A stretch of DNA of 48,667 bases. It comes from Defluviitaleaceae bacterium. Lineage in GTDB: Bacteria > Bacillota > Clostridia > Lachnospirales > WQUN01. The position numbers and the translations under genes were made by a program. The stretch lies in the NCBI GenBank assembly GCA_009785605.1, contig WQVY01000010.1, forward strand, positions 1 through 48,667, read 5' to 3'. The notes beneath the pieces were generated by a model. The model made no database searches, was not told the origin of the DNA, and was given only the letters and a program-made list of their open reading frames with translations. Shown one piece after another: positions 30,717 to 42,400 of the stretch (its first letter is position 1; each line of letters starts with the position of its first letter).

Positions 30717-31124
30717 TTATTCAATCTCAGTTATATCTACAATCTCTGGCTCGTCATCTTTTTTCTTAAACAACGAGCTTAGGTTAAACTTAGACAAAAT
30801 CCCAGGGATCATATCCAGCACTTTATTTACGCTTTCTTGGTTTTTGATATTTACTAGCTGTACTGTGCCGCCGCTTATTACTACCACGGCAGATGGGGTC
30901 ATTTTCGCGCCAAAAGCACCGCCGCCGCCATCACGGCCGCCTTTTTTGCCTGCGTCTTCCTCTGTATTGGCTACCATTGCTGTACCCATACCAAACGAGA
31001 CATCTACAAGCGGTATCAGTATCACATCGCCAATGTGCGTAGGCTCGCCAACTACTGTCTTGGTGGAGACAAACTCCTCTAACTTCGAAAACAGCTCGTG
31101 CAGGTTTTCTTTTACTTTGCTCAT
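30717..31124 (-). CDS. gerW: Spore protein GerW (YtfJ)
   Basis: This 135-residue protein belongs to the GerW/YtfJ family of spore proteins, required in B. subtilis for response to alanine germinants. Characteristic parts are VVGEPTHIGDVILIPLVDVSFG, the glycine-rich GGRDGGGGAFGAKMTPSAVV and the C-terminal VNKVLDMIPGIL. No signal peptide. It is the last gene of an operon in which a DUF2953 protein precedes it, the same order as ytfI-ytfJ. Ribosome binding site GAGAGGA. Confidence 0.95.
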   Translation of the reverse strand: MSKVKENLHELFSKLEEFVSTKTVVGEPTHIGDVILIPLVDVSFGMGTAMVANTEEDAGKKGGRDGGGGAFGAKMTPSAVVVISGGTVQLVNIKNQESVNKVLDMIPGILSKFNLSSLFKKKDDEPEIVDITEIE

Positions 31125-31159
31125 ACTAATCGTCCTCTCTATTGTTTATATATAATGTA

Positions 31160-32038
31160 TTATATTATTTTGCGTAAAGCCACACGTATTGGCTTGTGCA
31201 GGTACAGCCATAAAAATGGCCACCACAGGCGCCACAAGCGGGTACGGCCTTCTGTTTCTATATTTAACTCTAGAGCGCTTTCTAGATAATTACCCAGCAA
31301 CTGTACTTTATGCCTAAGCCCTAGTGTACCAACTACGGCCTCATAGGTACCCATTACTATGCCGGTGGTGCTTGGGTCTTCGAAGCCTATCACACCAGTA
31401 ATGTCTATGTGCTTTGGCTTTAAGGCTTTTACAAATTTTTGCAAGCACTTTATACACAGGCTCATGATAATTTTGCGGTCTGGGTATGTCAATACTGCTT
31501 TTACTTGTTTCAGGGGCCCTAGACGGTCCTTTTTTATATCTTTATTGTTTTCTTTGTTTGCATCTGTGTCTATTTTTTTATTTACTTGTTCAGCAGCTGG
31601 TGTGGGTTGTGGGGTGGACTCTATTTTTTGGGCGTGGGTGGCGTGGGTGGCGCTGGTGGCGGCTTTTGTCTTGCGCTTCTTCTTCTGGGGTTTGTCATCC
31701 CCTATTTGCATCCAAGCAATGCGCGTTAGCGTCTCCTGCTTCCCGTCGCGGTATGCATATACAAAGTGCACTAACCGCATAAGATATGTGACTTCTACAT
31801 AGGCGGTTTTTTCGCTGGCTATGCTTGCATGTATGCGGTATCGTATTTGCCCAAGGCTTAATATGGTAAACAGCACAATAGCAATTGACAGTATCCCGCC
31901 AGCTAAAAGATACGGGGCAATAAGCACCCACCATACCCATAGCATCCATGGATACGGCATAAAAATGCCACTTATGCGCCACGCAAGCAAAACAACAAGT
32001 AGTAGCGCCGCGGATATTAATATTATGCGGATCTTCAT
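31160..32038 (-). CDS. DUF2953 membrane-anchored protein (YtfI-like)
   Basis: The 292-residue protein has one or two N-terminal transmembrane helices (residues 5-22 and 37-62), a lysine/alanine-rich variable linker (residues 120-170) and the conserved DUF2953 C-terminal part: KHIDITGVIGFEDPSTTGI, then AVVGTLGLRHKVQLLGNY. YtfI in B. subtilis stands next to ytfJ in the same way. A sporulation role is inferred from this pairing. Its start lies 3 bp after the stop of the DUF1461 gene. Confidence 0.88.
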   Translation of the reverse strand: MKIRIILISAALLLVVLLAWRISGIFMPYPWMLWVWWVLIAPYLLAGGILSIAIVLFTILSLGQIRYRIHASIASEKTAYVEVTYLMRLVHFVYAYRDGKQETLTRIAWMQIGDDKPQKKKRKTKAATSATHATHAQKIESTPQPTPAAEQVNKKIDTDANKENNKDIKKDRLGPLKQVKAVLTYPDRKIIMSLCIKCLQKFVKALKPKHIDITGVIGFEDPSTTGIVMGTYEAVVGTLGLRHKVQLLGNYLESALELNIETEGRTRLWRLWWPFLWLYLHKPIRVALRKII

Positions 32039-32041
32039 AGT

Positions 32042-32734
32042 TTACCTGCCAAACCCAGGCATATAAGCCTCACGTCTAAGATAAATAGTTGAAAGCGCAA
32101 TAATAGCCACAGGTATCCCTGCAAGCAATGAGCCAATAAAAATAGAAATATTAATAAAAAATTGCAAAGGTACCATCATAACCAGCCGGTCGCGGGGCGG
32201 GAACAAAATCCATAAATCGTTATCAAAAAATATCAGATGGAACATCTCAAATGCCCGGTCAAAGTCAATAGCAATTACAATTGTGACAATTAATGCAACT
32301 AACAAAAACACGGCCATAACCTCCCTGCTGCAACGTGCAAGCAAGTGTCTAACCGGGGATTTAGTGATGGCCAACAGCCCAATTAGGCCCAACAGCGCCC
32401 AAAAAGCCACATTTCTTACTATATACAGGCGGTCATACAACACCCGTACATCTATCATGTGGGCCTTGTCTCGCTCGCTAAAGAATTCTTGCTCTACGCC
32501 GTTTACTGTAGCGCGGATGCCGTCCAAGTCATCCCGCCTTGCGCGCATGTAATCCAGAAGCTCTACTGTCACGTATAGCAGCTCTTCTTCGCTCATGCCT
32601 ATATATTCTGCAATCCCTTGACTGGCATATTGTTGCCGGAAAAACGGCATAAAAAACGTAGGGAAGATTATACTCTGGCATACAATAAGCACCAAGAGGC
32701 ATAGTGCTGTCAGATACCCCATTACATAGCGCAT
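32042..32734 (-). CDS. DUF1461 (TIGR01906) integral membrane protein
   Basis: The 230-residue protein has four transmembrane helices (about residues 5-28, 105-122, 138-156 and 194-218). The loop between helices 1 and 2 carries a segment typical of the family (GMSEEELLYVTVELLDYMRA), and the conserved FDRAFEMFHLIFFDNDLWIL lies after helix 3. Function is unknown. The start has AAAGGAGG at 6-nt spacing. It lies in one operon with DUF2953 and gerW, and a hairpin separates it from the zinc-ribbon gene upstream. Confidence 0.88.
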   Translation of the reverse strand: MRYVMGYLTALCLLVLIVCQSIIFPTFFMPFFRQQYASQGIAEYIGMSEEELLYVTVELLDYMRARRDDLDGIRATVNGVEQEFFSERDKAHMIDVRVLYDRLYIVRNVAFWALLGLIGLLAITKSPVRHLLARCSREVMAVFLLVALIVTIVIAIDFDRAFEMFHLIFFDNDLWILFPPRDRLVMMVPLQFFINISIFIGSLLAGIPVAIIALSTIYLRREAYMPGFGR

Positions 32735-32752
32735 AACAACCTCCTTTGTTTA

Positions 32753-32811
32753 AGAAGCTGTATTCAACCCCGCCAACGGCGCCTTTTCGGTCAGAGTTGA
32801 ATACAGCTTCT
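32753..32811 (-). promoter_or_regulatory. 16-bp inverted repeat within the operon
   Basis: AGAAGCTGTATTCAAC and GTTGAATACAGCTTCT are exact complements around 27 nt. The stop codon of the zinc-ribbon gene lies at the edge of one arm. No T-run follows, so an RNA processing or stability element is more likely than a terminator. Confidence 0.6.
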
Positions 32812-34117
32812 AATAGGCAACCAGCTTATGCCCGCAGTCACCACAAAACTTTAGCATATGTTCATTCTTAACGCCGCAGTATCCGCAGTAGGCACTTACG
32901 TCCAATGGCTTTGTTAGCCTTGTGCCGCATCTGCCGCAAAAGTTATCGTCTTCGCCGGATATTGTGCCGCATTGGTTGCAGGTATTGGTATTGATATTGG
33001 TTGGGTGTGTTTGGGGTGATTCGTATTCGTAAGCTTCGGGTTCTGATGTATCGGCTTTGGGAATGTTGTTTATATTAGCTTCTGTTTCATAAACTTGCTG
33101 TTCGGGCGCGGGCGTGGCATTGGCCATAGCCATATCCAATGGGAGCTCGTCGTTGGCCTCGCGGATATAATCTGGCAGTGCGTCTTTGTTGTATTTGGGG
33201 GTGTACTCTGGTGGTGTTTGTGTGTTTGCATCGCCGGCGTACTCTGGTGGTGTTTGTGTGGCTATGTCACCGGTATATTCTGGCGGAGCTTGGGCGTAGT
33301 CATATGCGTCTAGGGCCAATGATGGTGGTGTATCATCATCTGCCGGTGTATGTGTAGCGTCTTCATCTGCTTGCACGGGTGCTGTCATTTTAATACCTGC
33401 ATCGTCAGCCCATGTGACATACCCCGTCATCCAGTCTTGCACTGTGTCGTCACTAGGCTGGTCATGTGGCGGCTCGTCGATTGTCTCACTTGGCGGTACC
33501 GGTAGTTCGTGAGTGGGGTGGTAGTGTAGTTCTGACACTTCATCTTCTTGTGGTGCTACATCTACATGTGGCATTTCATTTGATTGAGGCGCATCTTCTA
33601 CCTGTGGCACATCATCTAGCTGCGGTGCTTCATCTTCCTGTTGCACTTCATCTAGCTGCGGTGCTTCATATACCTGTGATATTTCATCCGGTTGCGGCAC
33701 TTCATCTTCCTGCGATACTTCATCTGGCAGTGTAACACCTGTTGCCTCTGGCGCATTACTAACTGGAGACAAGTCGGATTCATCCAATAACATCATAACT
33801 GCCGACATAACCGAGTCTGGCCGCACTTCTTCTGGCTCGGCTTCGGCAACAGGTGTAGTATCCGCGTCTGCCTCTGCAAACTCGCCACCATAGTCGTTTT
33901 CTACAAAGTCTATAATTTTAGCCTCTAGTACACCTTCGTCACATGGCACGGGATATACAATAACCGGCTCTGGCCGGTTTTCTATGGTTATTGCATCGCC
34001 CTCTATGGCACCTGTTTCCAAATACTTGGGTGCACGCGGCAACTTCTTGCGGGGCCGCGGGGTATTTTTTTTGTTTGGGGCCTGGAAAAACAGCCAGTCT
34101 AATATACCTCTTTTCAT
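32810..34117 (-). CDS. Zinc-ribbon protein with an acidic repetitive central region
   Basis: The 435-residue protein has a basic N-terminus (KNTPRPRKKLPRAPKY), then a long acidic low-complexity region. Residues 130-195 repeat units such as QEDEVPQPDE and QLDEVQQEDE, and residues 275-310 repeat PPEYTGDIATQT-like units. The C-terminus has two zinc ribbons: CNQCGTISGEDDNFCGRCGT and CGYCGVKNEHMLKFCGDCG. No membrane helix or signal peptide is seen. Repeat number may vary between strains. Its ATG overlaps the amidohydrolase stop by 4 bp. Confidence 0.75.
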   Translation of the reverse strand: MKRGILDWLFFQAPNKKNTPRPRKKLPRAPKYLETGAIEGDAITIENRPEPVIVYPVPCDEGVLEAKIIDFVENDYGGEFAEADADTTPVAEAEPEEVRPDSVMSAVMMLLDESDLSPVSNAPEATGVTLPDEVSQEDEVPQPDEISQVYEAPQLDEVQQEDEAPQLDDVPQVEDAPQSNEMPHVDVAPQEDEVSELHYHPTHELPVPPSETIDEPPHDQPSDDTVQDWMTGYVTWADDAGIKMTAPVQADEDATHTPADDDTPPSLALDAYDYAQAPPEYTGDIATQTPPEYAGDANTQTPPEYTPKYNKDALPDYIREANDELPLDMAMANATPAPEQQVYETEANINNIPKADTSEPEAYEYESPQTHPTNINTNTCNQCGTISGEDDNFCGRCGTRLTKPLDVSAYCGYCGVKNEHMLKFCGDCGHKLVAY

Positions 34118-35415
34118 ATGAACACCTTCATTGCATCTTTAACATCGTACAGCAATTTTTCTATATCTATGGTTTTGTACTCGCCTTTTTCGTACAGTAC
34201 CTGCCCGCGGCAGATGGTCATCTCTACATCGCGCCCACTAGTGGAGTATGCGAGGTTTAGTGCTGCGTCGTAGCATGGCATTTGGCGTGGGTTGTTAAAG
34301 TCTATCATTAGCATGTCTGCATCATAGCCTTTTTTTAGCATCCCGCTTTCATGGGCACGGCCCTGGGACTTTGCACCGTTTATTGTAGCCATTTCTAGCA
34401 CACTCATGGCCGGTGCGGCTGTTGGGTCGCTTTCGGCGTATTTTTGCAGTAGCGAGGCCATTTTTATCTCCTCGAAAAGGTCATGCGAGTTATTGGATGC
34501 CACACCATCTGTACCAAGTGTGACGTTTACACCACCTTTTAGCATCTTGTCTACTGGGGCAAGGCCGCTTGCAAGTTTTAGGTTTGACAGTGGGTTGTGG
34601 GCGATGCACACACCGCTTTCGGCCAGGATTTTAATGTCTTCGTCTGTAACCCATACCCCATGGGCTGCGATACATGGCAAGTCAAACACCCCGTGCTTGT
34701 GAAATACCTGGGCCGGGGTCATATTGTATGTGGATATGCAATTATTGTGCTCTGTACTAGTTTCCGAAAGGTGTACGTGCAGGCCCAGGCTATGCTTTGC
34801 GGCAAAGTCTGTCACTTGCTTCCAGGCCGGGGCATACGATGTATACACGCCGTGGATAGACGCTTCTACTTTTATGCGCCCGTCGTTTTTGTTGTGATAT
34901 TTGTCTAGGGCGTTTGCGGTTTGGGAGTATACATTGTCTTTGTAAAAGTCATAGCTGTCCTTGTCAAAGCCTATTATGGCGTTGGACACATTGGCAAGTA
35001 CACCGGCCTCATGGGCAGCGCCCGCGACTTCATCCATAAAAAAATACATATCCGTGAATGATATCGTGCCAGAAGATATCATCTCAGCTATGGCCAGCAT
35101 TGTACCTGTATGGGTGAGTTTTGGGGTCAGTTTTTGCTCTGCCGGGAAGATATAGTTAAATAGCCAGTCTTCTAGGGTGCGGTCGTTGGCGTAGCCACGG
35201 AAAAGGGTCATTGCTGCGTGCGTGTGACAGTTATATAGCCCTGGCATAAGTACTTTGTTGGTGCCGTCTATCATACGCTTTGCTGCTGGGGGCGGTGTGG
35301 TTGTGGCTTCTATATATGTTATCTTGCGGCCTTGTATGCCTATGTCTATGTTGTGTAGTATTGGTGCTTCTGGGTTCATGGTTACGGCTGTGGTGTTTTT
35401 GAATAGTATGTCCAT
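34114..35415 (-). CDS. Amidohydrolase, MTA/SAH deaminase type
   Basis: The 433-residue metal-dependent deaminase resembles 5-methylthioadenosine/S-adenosylhomocysteine deaminase. The zinc ligands are in YNCHTHAAMTLFRGYAND, HVHLSETSTEH, IAAHGVWVTDEDI and GTDGVASNNSHDLFEE. RTLEDWLFNYIFPAE is typical of the MTA/SAH group. The ATG at 35415 has AAGGA at 8-nt spacing, while the ATG three codons earlier directly abuts it. It heads an operon running through gerW, an unusual company for a purine salvage enzyme. Guanine or chlorohydrolase activity is the main alternative. Confidence 0.88.
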   Translation of the reverse strand: MDILFKNTTAVTMNPEAPILHNIDIGIQGRKITYIEATTTPPPAAKRMIDGTNKVLMPGLYNCHTHAAMTLFRGYANDRTLEDWLFNYIFPAEQKLTPKLTHTGTMLAIAEMISSGTISFTDMYFFMDEVAGAAHEAGVLANVSNAIIGFDKDSYDFYKDNVYSQTANALDKYHNKNDGRIKVEASIHGVYTSYAPAWKQVTDFAAKHSLGLHVHLSETSTEHNNCISTYNMTPAQVFHKHGVFDLPCIAAHGVWVTDEDIKILAESGVCIAHNPLSNLKLASGLAPVDKMLKGGVNVTLGTDGVASNNSHDLFEEIKMASLLQKYAESDPTAAPAMSVLEMATINGAKSQGRAHESGMLKKGYDADMLMIDFNNPRQMPCYDAALNLAYSTSGRDVEMTICRGQVLYEKGEYKTIDIEKLLYDVKDAMKVFI

Positions 35416-35521
35416 GGGGCTCATCCTTTGTATGTGCTGTAATATTTTCGTAACTTATCTTACCAAGCTTAGCCTGATGTGTATAGCCTTAGCAGCTAGG
35501 ACAACCAATTTATAATTTTAC

Positions 35522-35983
35522 TTACAGCTCTAATTTCTTCTTCCAACCCAGTAACTCGTAAATATCATTGTGCTGTGTTGTATCTGTTATATCAAACATC
35601 ACAGGAAATGTAGGCAGTTTACCCATTGTGCTGCTATCACATATTTTTTGCTTTGTTTCATCGCTTACATCGGCTTTAAGGATTTCATCGCGGTTTTTTT
35701 CCTTAAACCAAACCACAACGCCAAAGTATCCTTCATATACATGAAGCCAATACAGGGTTTTTTCTTTTTTTGTTCCCCTTACTGTTGTCCACCTGTGTTG
35801 GCCCCTTGCAAACCATGCCTTGTAGGGAGTATACCATTGCCATTCTTGCTCTATTTCTAGGTTGGGCAAGGCTTCTTGGAATTGTTTATACGCGGCATAG
35901 CTGTCGCCCAACTCTTGTTCTAATATATGGTTTGTTGGTGTAATTGCCAGTTCTTTTAGCCGTAATTTTTCGTGGTTGCTCAT
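35522..35983 (-). CDS. DUF3788 family protein
   Basis: This is a 153-residue cytoplasmic protein. The family pattern is ELGDSYAAYKQFQEAL, then EQEWQWYTPYKAWFARGQHRW, TLYWLHVYEGYFGVVVWF and a short KADVSDETKQKIC segment. Its function is unknown. AAGGAG lies 10 nt before the ATG. It appears monocistronic between the amidohydrolase and the acetyltransferase genes. Confidence 0.85.
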   Translation of the reverse strand: MSNHEKLRLKELAITPTNHILEQELGDSYAAYKQFQEALPNLEIEQEWQWYTPYKAWFARGQHRWTTVRGTKKEKTLYWLHVYEGYFGVVVWFKEKNRDEILKADVSDETKQKICDSSTMGKLPTFPVMFDITDTTQHNDIYELLGWKKKLEL

Positions 35984-36020
35984 TGTTAAACCATCTCCTT
36001 CGCCGGGCAGGACGGAATTG

Positions 36021-36464
36021 TTATGTTTTTACTAGCGCAACATGAAGGGTGCATTTATACCGCTTGTGCTCTCCGCTATCGCCCATTATCATAAATTCTT
36101 CTGTTTCGAAGCCGCAATTTCTATAAAACATCACTGCGTCATCGTCTGTTTCTGCCATTAGTGTGGTGATATCCAGGCTACTACACGCATACTGTATAAA
36201 CTGCTTTCCTATCCCTTGTTGCCTATACTGCGGGTCGACAGCAATCCCTCTAACTTTGGGCAATTCGCCTGATTTTTGTACGACAATCATCCCGGCGATA
36301 TCTTCGTTTGCATAATAGCCAAAGATGCTTGTGGTTTCATTGTTCATATATTCTGCTGCTTTGGATACGAATTTTTTCCATGTTGGCTTATACATACAAT
36401 GTGAGTAAATATTATATATTTCTTGGGTAAAAAATTTATCTTTGATATCTTTTATCATACCCAT
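36021..36464 (-). CDS. GNAT family N-acetyltransferase
   Basis: This 147-residue acetyl-CoA-dependent acetyltransferase has the central beta strand IAGMIVVQKSGELPKVRGIAVDP followed by the acetyl-CoA loop QYRQQGIGKQFIQYA (Q/R-x-x-G-x-G/A) and the C-terminal DDDAVMFYRNCGFETEEF. The substrate is unknown. The start has AAAGGA upstream; an in-frame ATG two codons later is equally possible. Confidence 0.88.
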   Translation of the reverse strand: MGMIKDIKDKFFTQEIYNIYSHCMYKPTWKKFVSKAAEYMNNETTSIFGYYANEDIAGMIVVQKSGELPKVRGIAVDPQYRQQGIGKQFIQYACSSLDITTLMAETDDDAVMFYRNCGFETEEFMIMGDSGEHKRYKCTLHVALVKT

Positions 36465-36502
36465 TTTAATGTAGTCCTTTCATTGTTCGCATTATCCGCT
36501 AC

Positions 36503-37201
36503 TCACCGGTACAACACCAACCAGTAATATGCCACCGCAAACAACAACCCCGGCAAGAGGTTGGCCACCTTTATCTTAGCATCAAGGGTCATATTAACCC
36601 CCAATGCCATAATCATAACGCCCCCCACCGCCGAAATCTGCGTTACCATGCTGCTGGTTAGTACGTTTTGCAAATAACCCGCAAAAATTTCTATACTTCC
36701 CTGGTACAACAATACCGGCACTGCAGAAAACAACACCCCAAACCCCAAATACGACGCAAAAACCATAGATGCCACACTATCCAAGATGGACTTGGTAACA
36801 ACTGTACTATAGTCGTTGGCCAAGCCGCTTTCTATAGAGCCTACCACCGCCATCGCCCCCACACAAAAAAGTAGGGATGTTGTGACAAAACCTTCTGCAA
36901 ATTTTGACTCGGCACCTTTGGGGTTGAGTTTGTTTTGTAAGTATAGCCCCAAATTGTTCATACGCTTGTCTATGTCTATTATCTCGCCTACCAAAACCCC
37001 TAGTAGCAGCGACACTACAAGAAGCATCATGTCGCCATCTACCGCGCTAGAAATACCTATTACCAACACACACAGCCCCAGCACACGGGTAATAGCTCCG
37101 GATATGTTTTGTGGGATTTTACCTTTAAACAAGAGCCCTATTGCGCCGCCAATGACTATTGCGGCGGCGTTTATTAATGCACCGTTTATTATTTTTGTCA
37201 C
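36503..37201 (-). CDS. DUF554 membrane protein (YqgA-like)
   Basis: The 232-residue integral membrane protein has six to seven helices. The opening INGALINAAAIVIGGAIGLLFKGKIP, the conserved GIVIG-like SSAVDGDMMLLVVSLLLGVLVGEIIDID and a C-terminal GLLFAVAYYWL fit DUF554 transporter-like proteins. The start is a GTG; its ribosome binding site AAAGG is supplied by the end of a 26-bp repeat shared with the ileS downstream region. It lies 34 bp after uvrB on the same strand. Confidence 0.88.
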   Translation of the reverse strand: MTKIINGALINAAAIVIGGAIGLLFKGKIPQNISGAITRVLGLCVLVIGISSAVDGDMMLLVVSLLLGVLVGEIIDIDKRMNNLGLYLQNKLNPKGAESKFAEGFVTTSLLFCVGAMAVVGSIESGLANDYSTVVTKSILDSVASMVFASYLGFGVLFSAVPVLLYQGSIEIFAGYLQNVLTSSMVTQISAVGGVMIMALGVNMTLDAKIKVANLLPGLLFAVAYYWLVLYR

Positions 37202-37206
37202 CTTCT

Positions 37207-37232
37207 ATCGCCTTTACCAATAGTATCAAAAC
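37207..37232 (-). repeat. Short dispersed repeat, third copy
   Basis: 26 bases identical to 25270-25295 (minus strand, beginning GTTTTGATACTATTGG). It begins 2 bp after the uvrB stop and supplies the ribosome binding site of the DUF554 gene. Confidence 0.75.
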
Positions 37233-37234
37233 AC

Positions 37235-39208
<1,974 letters not shown>

Positions 39209-39237
39209 GATTTAATTCATGCCTCCTTCGTCGGCGG
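39209..39237 (-). promoter_or_regulatory. uvrB translation leader with a two-codon ORF
   Basis: The 22 nt at 39216-39237 match exactly those ahead of the response regulator gene. The sequence then reads ATG AAT TAA, 3 nt, ATG (uvrB). Confidence 0.7.
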
Positions 39238-39410
39238 AACAAATAGGTTGGTATGAAAATCCGCTTCGCGGATGTTTCACACTTGGCTCCCTCTAATGGT
39301 TTTGATTATCCAAAATCTATGATAAAATCCTGACAAAATCTAAGACACGTTCATGTTGACACGCACACATAGAAATATATCACAAAAGAGCCCGAGAGAG
39401 GAAGAACACC

Positions 39411-42400
39411 ATGAAAGTACCAGACAAGCATTTTGTTATCGCAAAGGCAAAAAAGTACCTGGCGGAAGACATAGGCCCATCCCGCTACATGGAAAGCCTG
39501 CAAATTAGCGGCTGGCAATATGCCGAGTATGACGCAAGCAGTGCCCCACACAGCCTGGCGGACTTTTATGCAATCCCGGAATCCGATTTTAAACCCATAG
39601 CCTTCCAAGACCGCTGGGGCGGGCACGACCGTACCGCATGGTTTAAAACCACTGTGGCCTTACCTGCAGGTTTTATTACTCCTGGTACAAAGCTTGGCTT
39701 TAGCTTAAACATGATTACAGGCCCCGGTTGGGGCACAAATGTAGAATGCTTGTTACACATAAACGGCAAACCCGTCCAGGGCCTAGATCATAAACATACA
39801 GAGGCCTTGCTAGATGAAAGCCTAGCAGAAAGCGGCACCCTGGAAATTGCAATCAAAGCATGGGCTGGGTTATCAAAAGATACAAAAATCCGGATATTCC
39901 CCGAAACTAATCTTATTAAAATCCACACCCAAACAGACGAATTTTATTTCACAGCCCTGACCTTAGCCAACTCCATAGAGCTGCTGGGCGAGCATGACCT
40001 ACGTCGCTTTAAGCTAACCAAGCTACTACAAGAGACATTTATCCATATAAATTTTATTAACCCAAAATCCGAAGCATATTATGAATCTATAAAGACAGCC
40101 TTGGCGTCCATATCGCGCGGGCTGGCGTTACTGCGCCGTCCAGAGATTAAGCCCATTGTCCACACTGTAGGGCATTCGCATATAGACATGGCATGGCTGT
40201 GGCGGCTTGCTGCTACCCGCGAGAAAGCCTCGCGTACATTTACTACTGTGCTTAACCTGATGAAACAGTTCCCGGAATATTACTTCATGCACTCATCGCC
40301 TCAATTGTATAAATTTTTACAAGAAGATTATCCAGAGATTTTTGACTTAGTAAAACAAAAAATCCAAAGCGGCCAGTGGGAAGCCACAGGCGGCATGTGG
40401 GTAGAGGCCGATACCAACATCCCAAGCGGCGAGTCTCTGGTGCGGCAGTTCTTGTATGGCAAGCGCTACTTGAAACAGGAGTTGGGAGTAGAAAGCACCG
40501 TGTTGTGGCTGCCCGATGTATTCGGCTACTCTGCAGCTTTGCCTCAAATCGCAAAAAAATCTGGTATAGATTATTTCATGACCACCAAAATCAGTTGGAA
40601 CCAATACAACCATTTCCCTCATGATACATTCAACTGGCGCGGGCTAGATGGTGCAGAAATATTGACCCATTTTATTACTACACCCACTGGCGGCAATTTT
40701 TACACTTACAATGGGGAGCTAACCCCACGTGAAATCCCAGGCATATGGGAAACATACAAGCAAAAAGACATAAACGAGCACCTACTGCTTGCCTATGGCT
40801 ACGGTGATGGCGGTGGTGGCCCCACCCGTGAGATGCTAATGACCCGCCGTGCCATAGAAGATATCCCTGGGATACCATATGTAAAAACAAACAAAGTAGA
40901 GCCGTATTTTACAGCTTTGGGGCAATCCCTAGAAGGCAAACAACTAGAAACCTACGATGGGGAGCTATATTTTGAGTTTCACCGGGGTACGTACACGAGC
41001 CAGGCGTACAGCAAAAAAGCCAACCGCCAAATGGAGTGTCTCCTTCATAGTGCAGAGCTTTTGGGCATGATGCACGACCTAAAGCTGGGTACAAACACGT
41101 ATCCAGCGCTACCGTTACATGAAATATGGGAGCGGGTACTACTACTGCAGTTTCATGACATCATACCGGGGACGTCTATACGCCAGGTATACGAAGACAG
41201 CCGCAATGATTACGAGCTGCTAATTGCACGCACAAAGGACTTGATAGCATCGTCTACCACTGCCATCAACAATGAAGTAAAGCTAAATCAAGACTCGATA
41301 GCGGTGTACAACCACCTATCTTGGCGGCGCGACACAGCAGAAATGTTTATCCCATTCTCAGACCGTATAAACGAAGATACAACCTTCACAGACTCCGAAG
41401 GCTATACCCTAGAAAGCCAAAAAACAGAGGGCGGCTTGCATGTCGTATTTACAGAGCTGCCACCCCTAGGCTACAAAACCTTCGCAATAACCAAAGAAAC
41501 CCTACCAGAGGCAGATGATAGTTTAAAGTTGGAAACAAGCGGTGGCAGCACCACCCTAGACACCAACTTCTACAATGTTGAGTTTGACAGTAATGGTGAA
41601 ATAACAAGCCTGTACGACAAACTAGCCAAGCGCTATGTAGGCAAAGGCAACCTGAACGTGCTGCAAGCCTACGAAGACAAGCCTATGGCCTTCGATGCCT
41701 GGGACATAGATGTCTTTTACAAAGAAAAGCCCTACACATGCTTCGAGTACAGTGGCCTGGAAGTGGTAGAGCACGGGCACTTGCGGGTAATACTGCGCCG
41801 CAAAATAACATTTAACAACTCGCAAATAGAACAAGATATAATTTTCTATGCCCGCAACCGGCGCATAGACTTTGCAACAAAAGTCGAATGGAACGAGCGT
41901 CAAACACTGTTAAAAGCCGCGTTCCCACTAGATATCCGCGCAACAAGTGCCGCGTACGATATCCAGTTTGGTTTTGTAGAAAGGGCCAACCACAATAACG
42001 ACGAGCGTGACTTCGCCCAGTTTGAGGTATGCGGCCACAAATGGGCAGACGTGTCCGAAAGCGGCTACGGTGTAGCGTTGTTTAATGACTGTAAATACGG
42101 CTATGACTGTAAAGACAGCATACTGCGCCTGACCCTTATCAAGTCCCCCATAAGCCCAGACGAAACCGCAGATGTGGGCATTCACGAGTTTACCTATGCA
42201 CTATACCCCCACTTGGGCAACCTAGTAGGCTCATATGTACAAACGAGGGCAGAGGAATTTAACAACCCCGTAGAATGCTACGAAATACCAGCAACAGAAA
42301 ACGGCGGCTATTTCGTTGAATTTTCTATGCTAAAAGTGGATGCGTTAATCCCTCAGCTTATGGATGAAGACCCATCGCTTCATATTGTTGTGGATACCGT

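Noticed and set aside
39258-39274. Small hairpin ATCCGC/GCGGAT between uvrB and the alpha-mannosidase as a terminator
   Set aside because: The stem is only 6 bp and lacks a T-run; it lies in a divergent promoter region.
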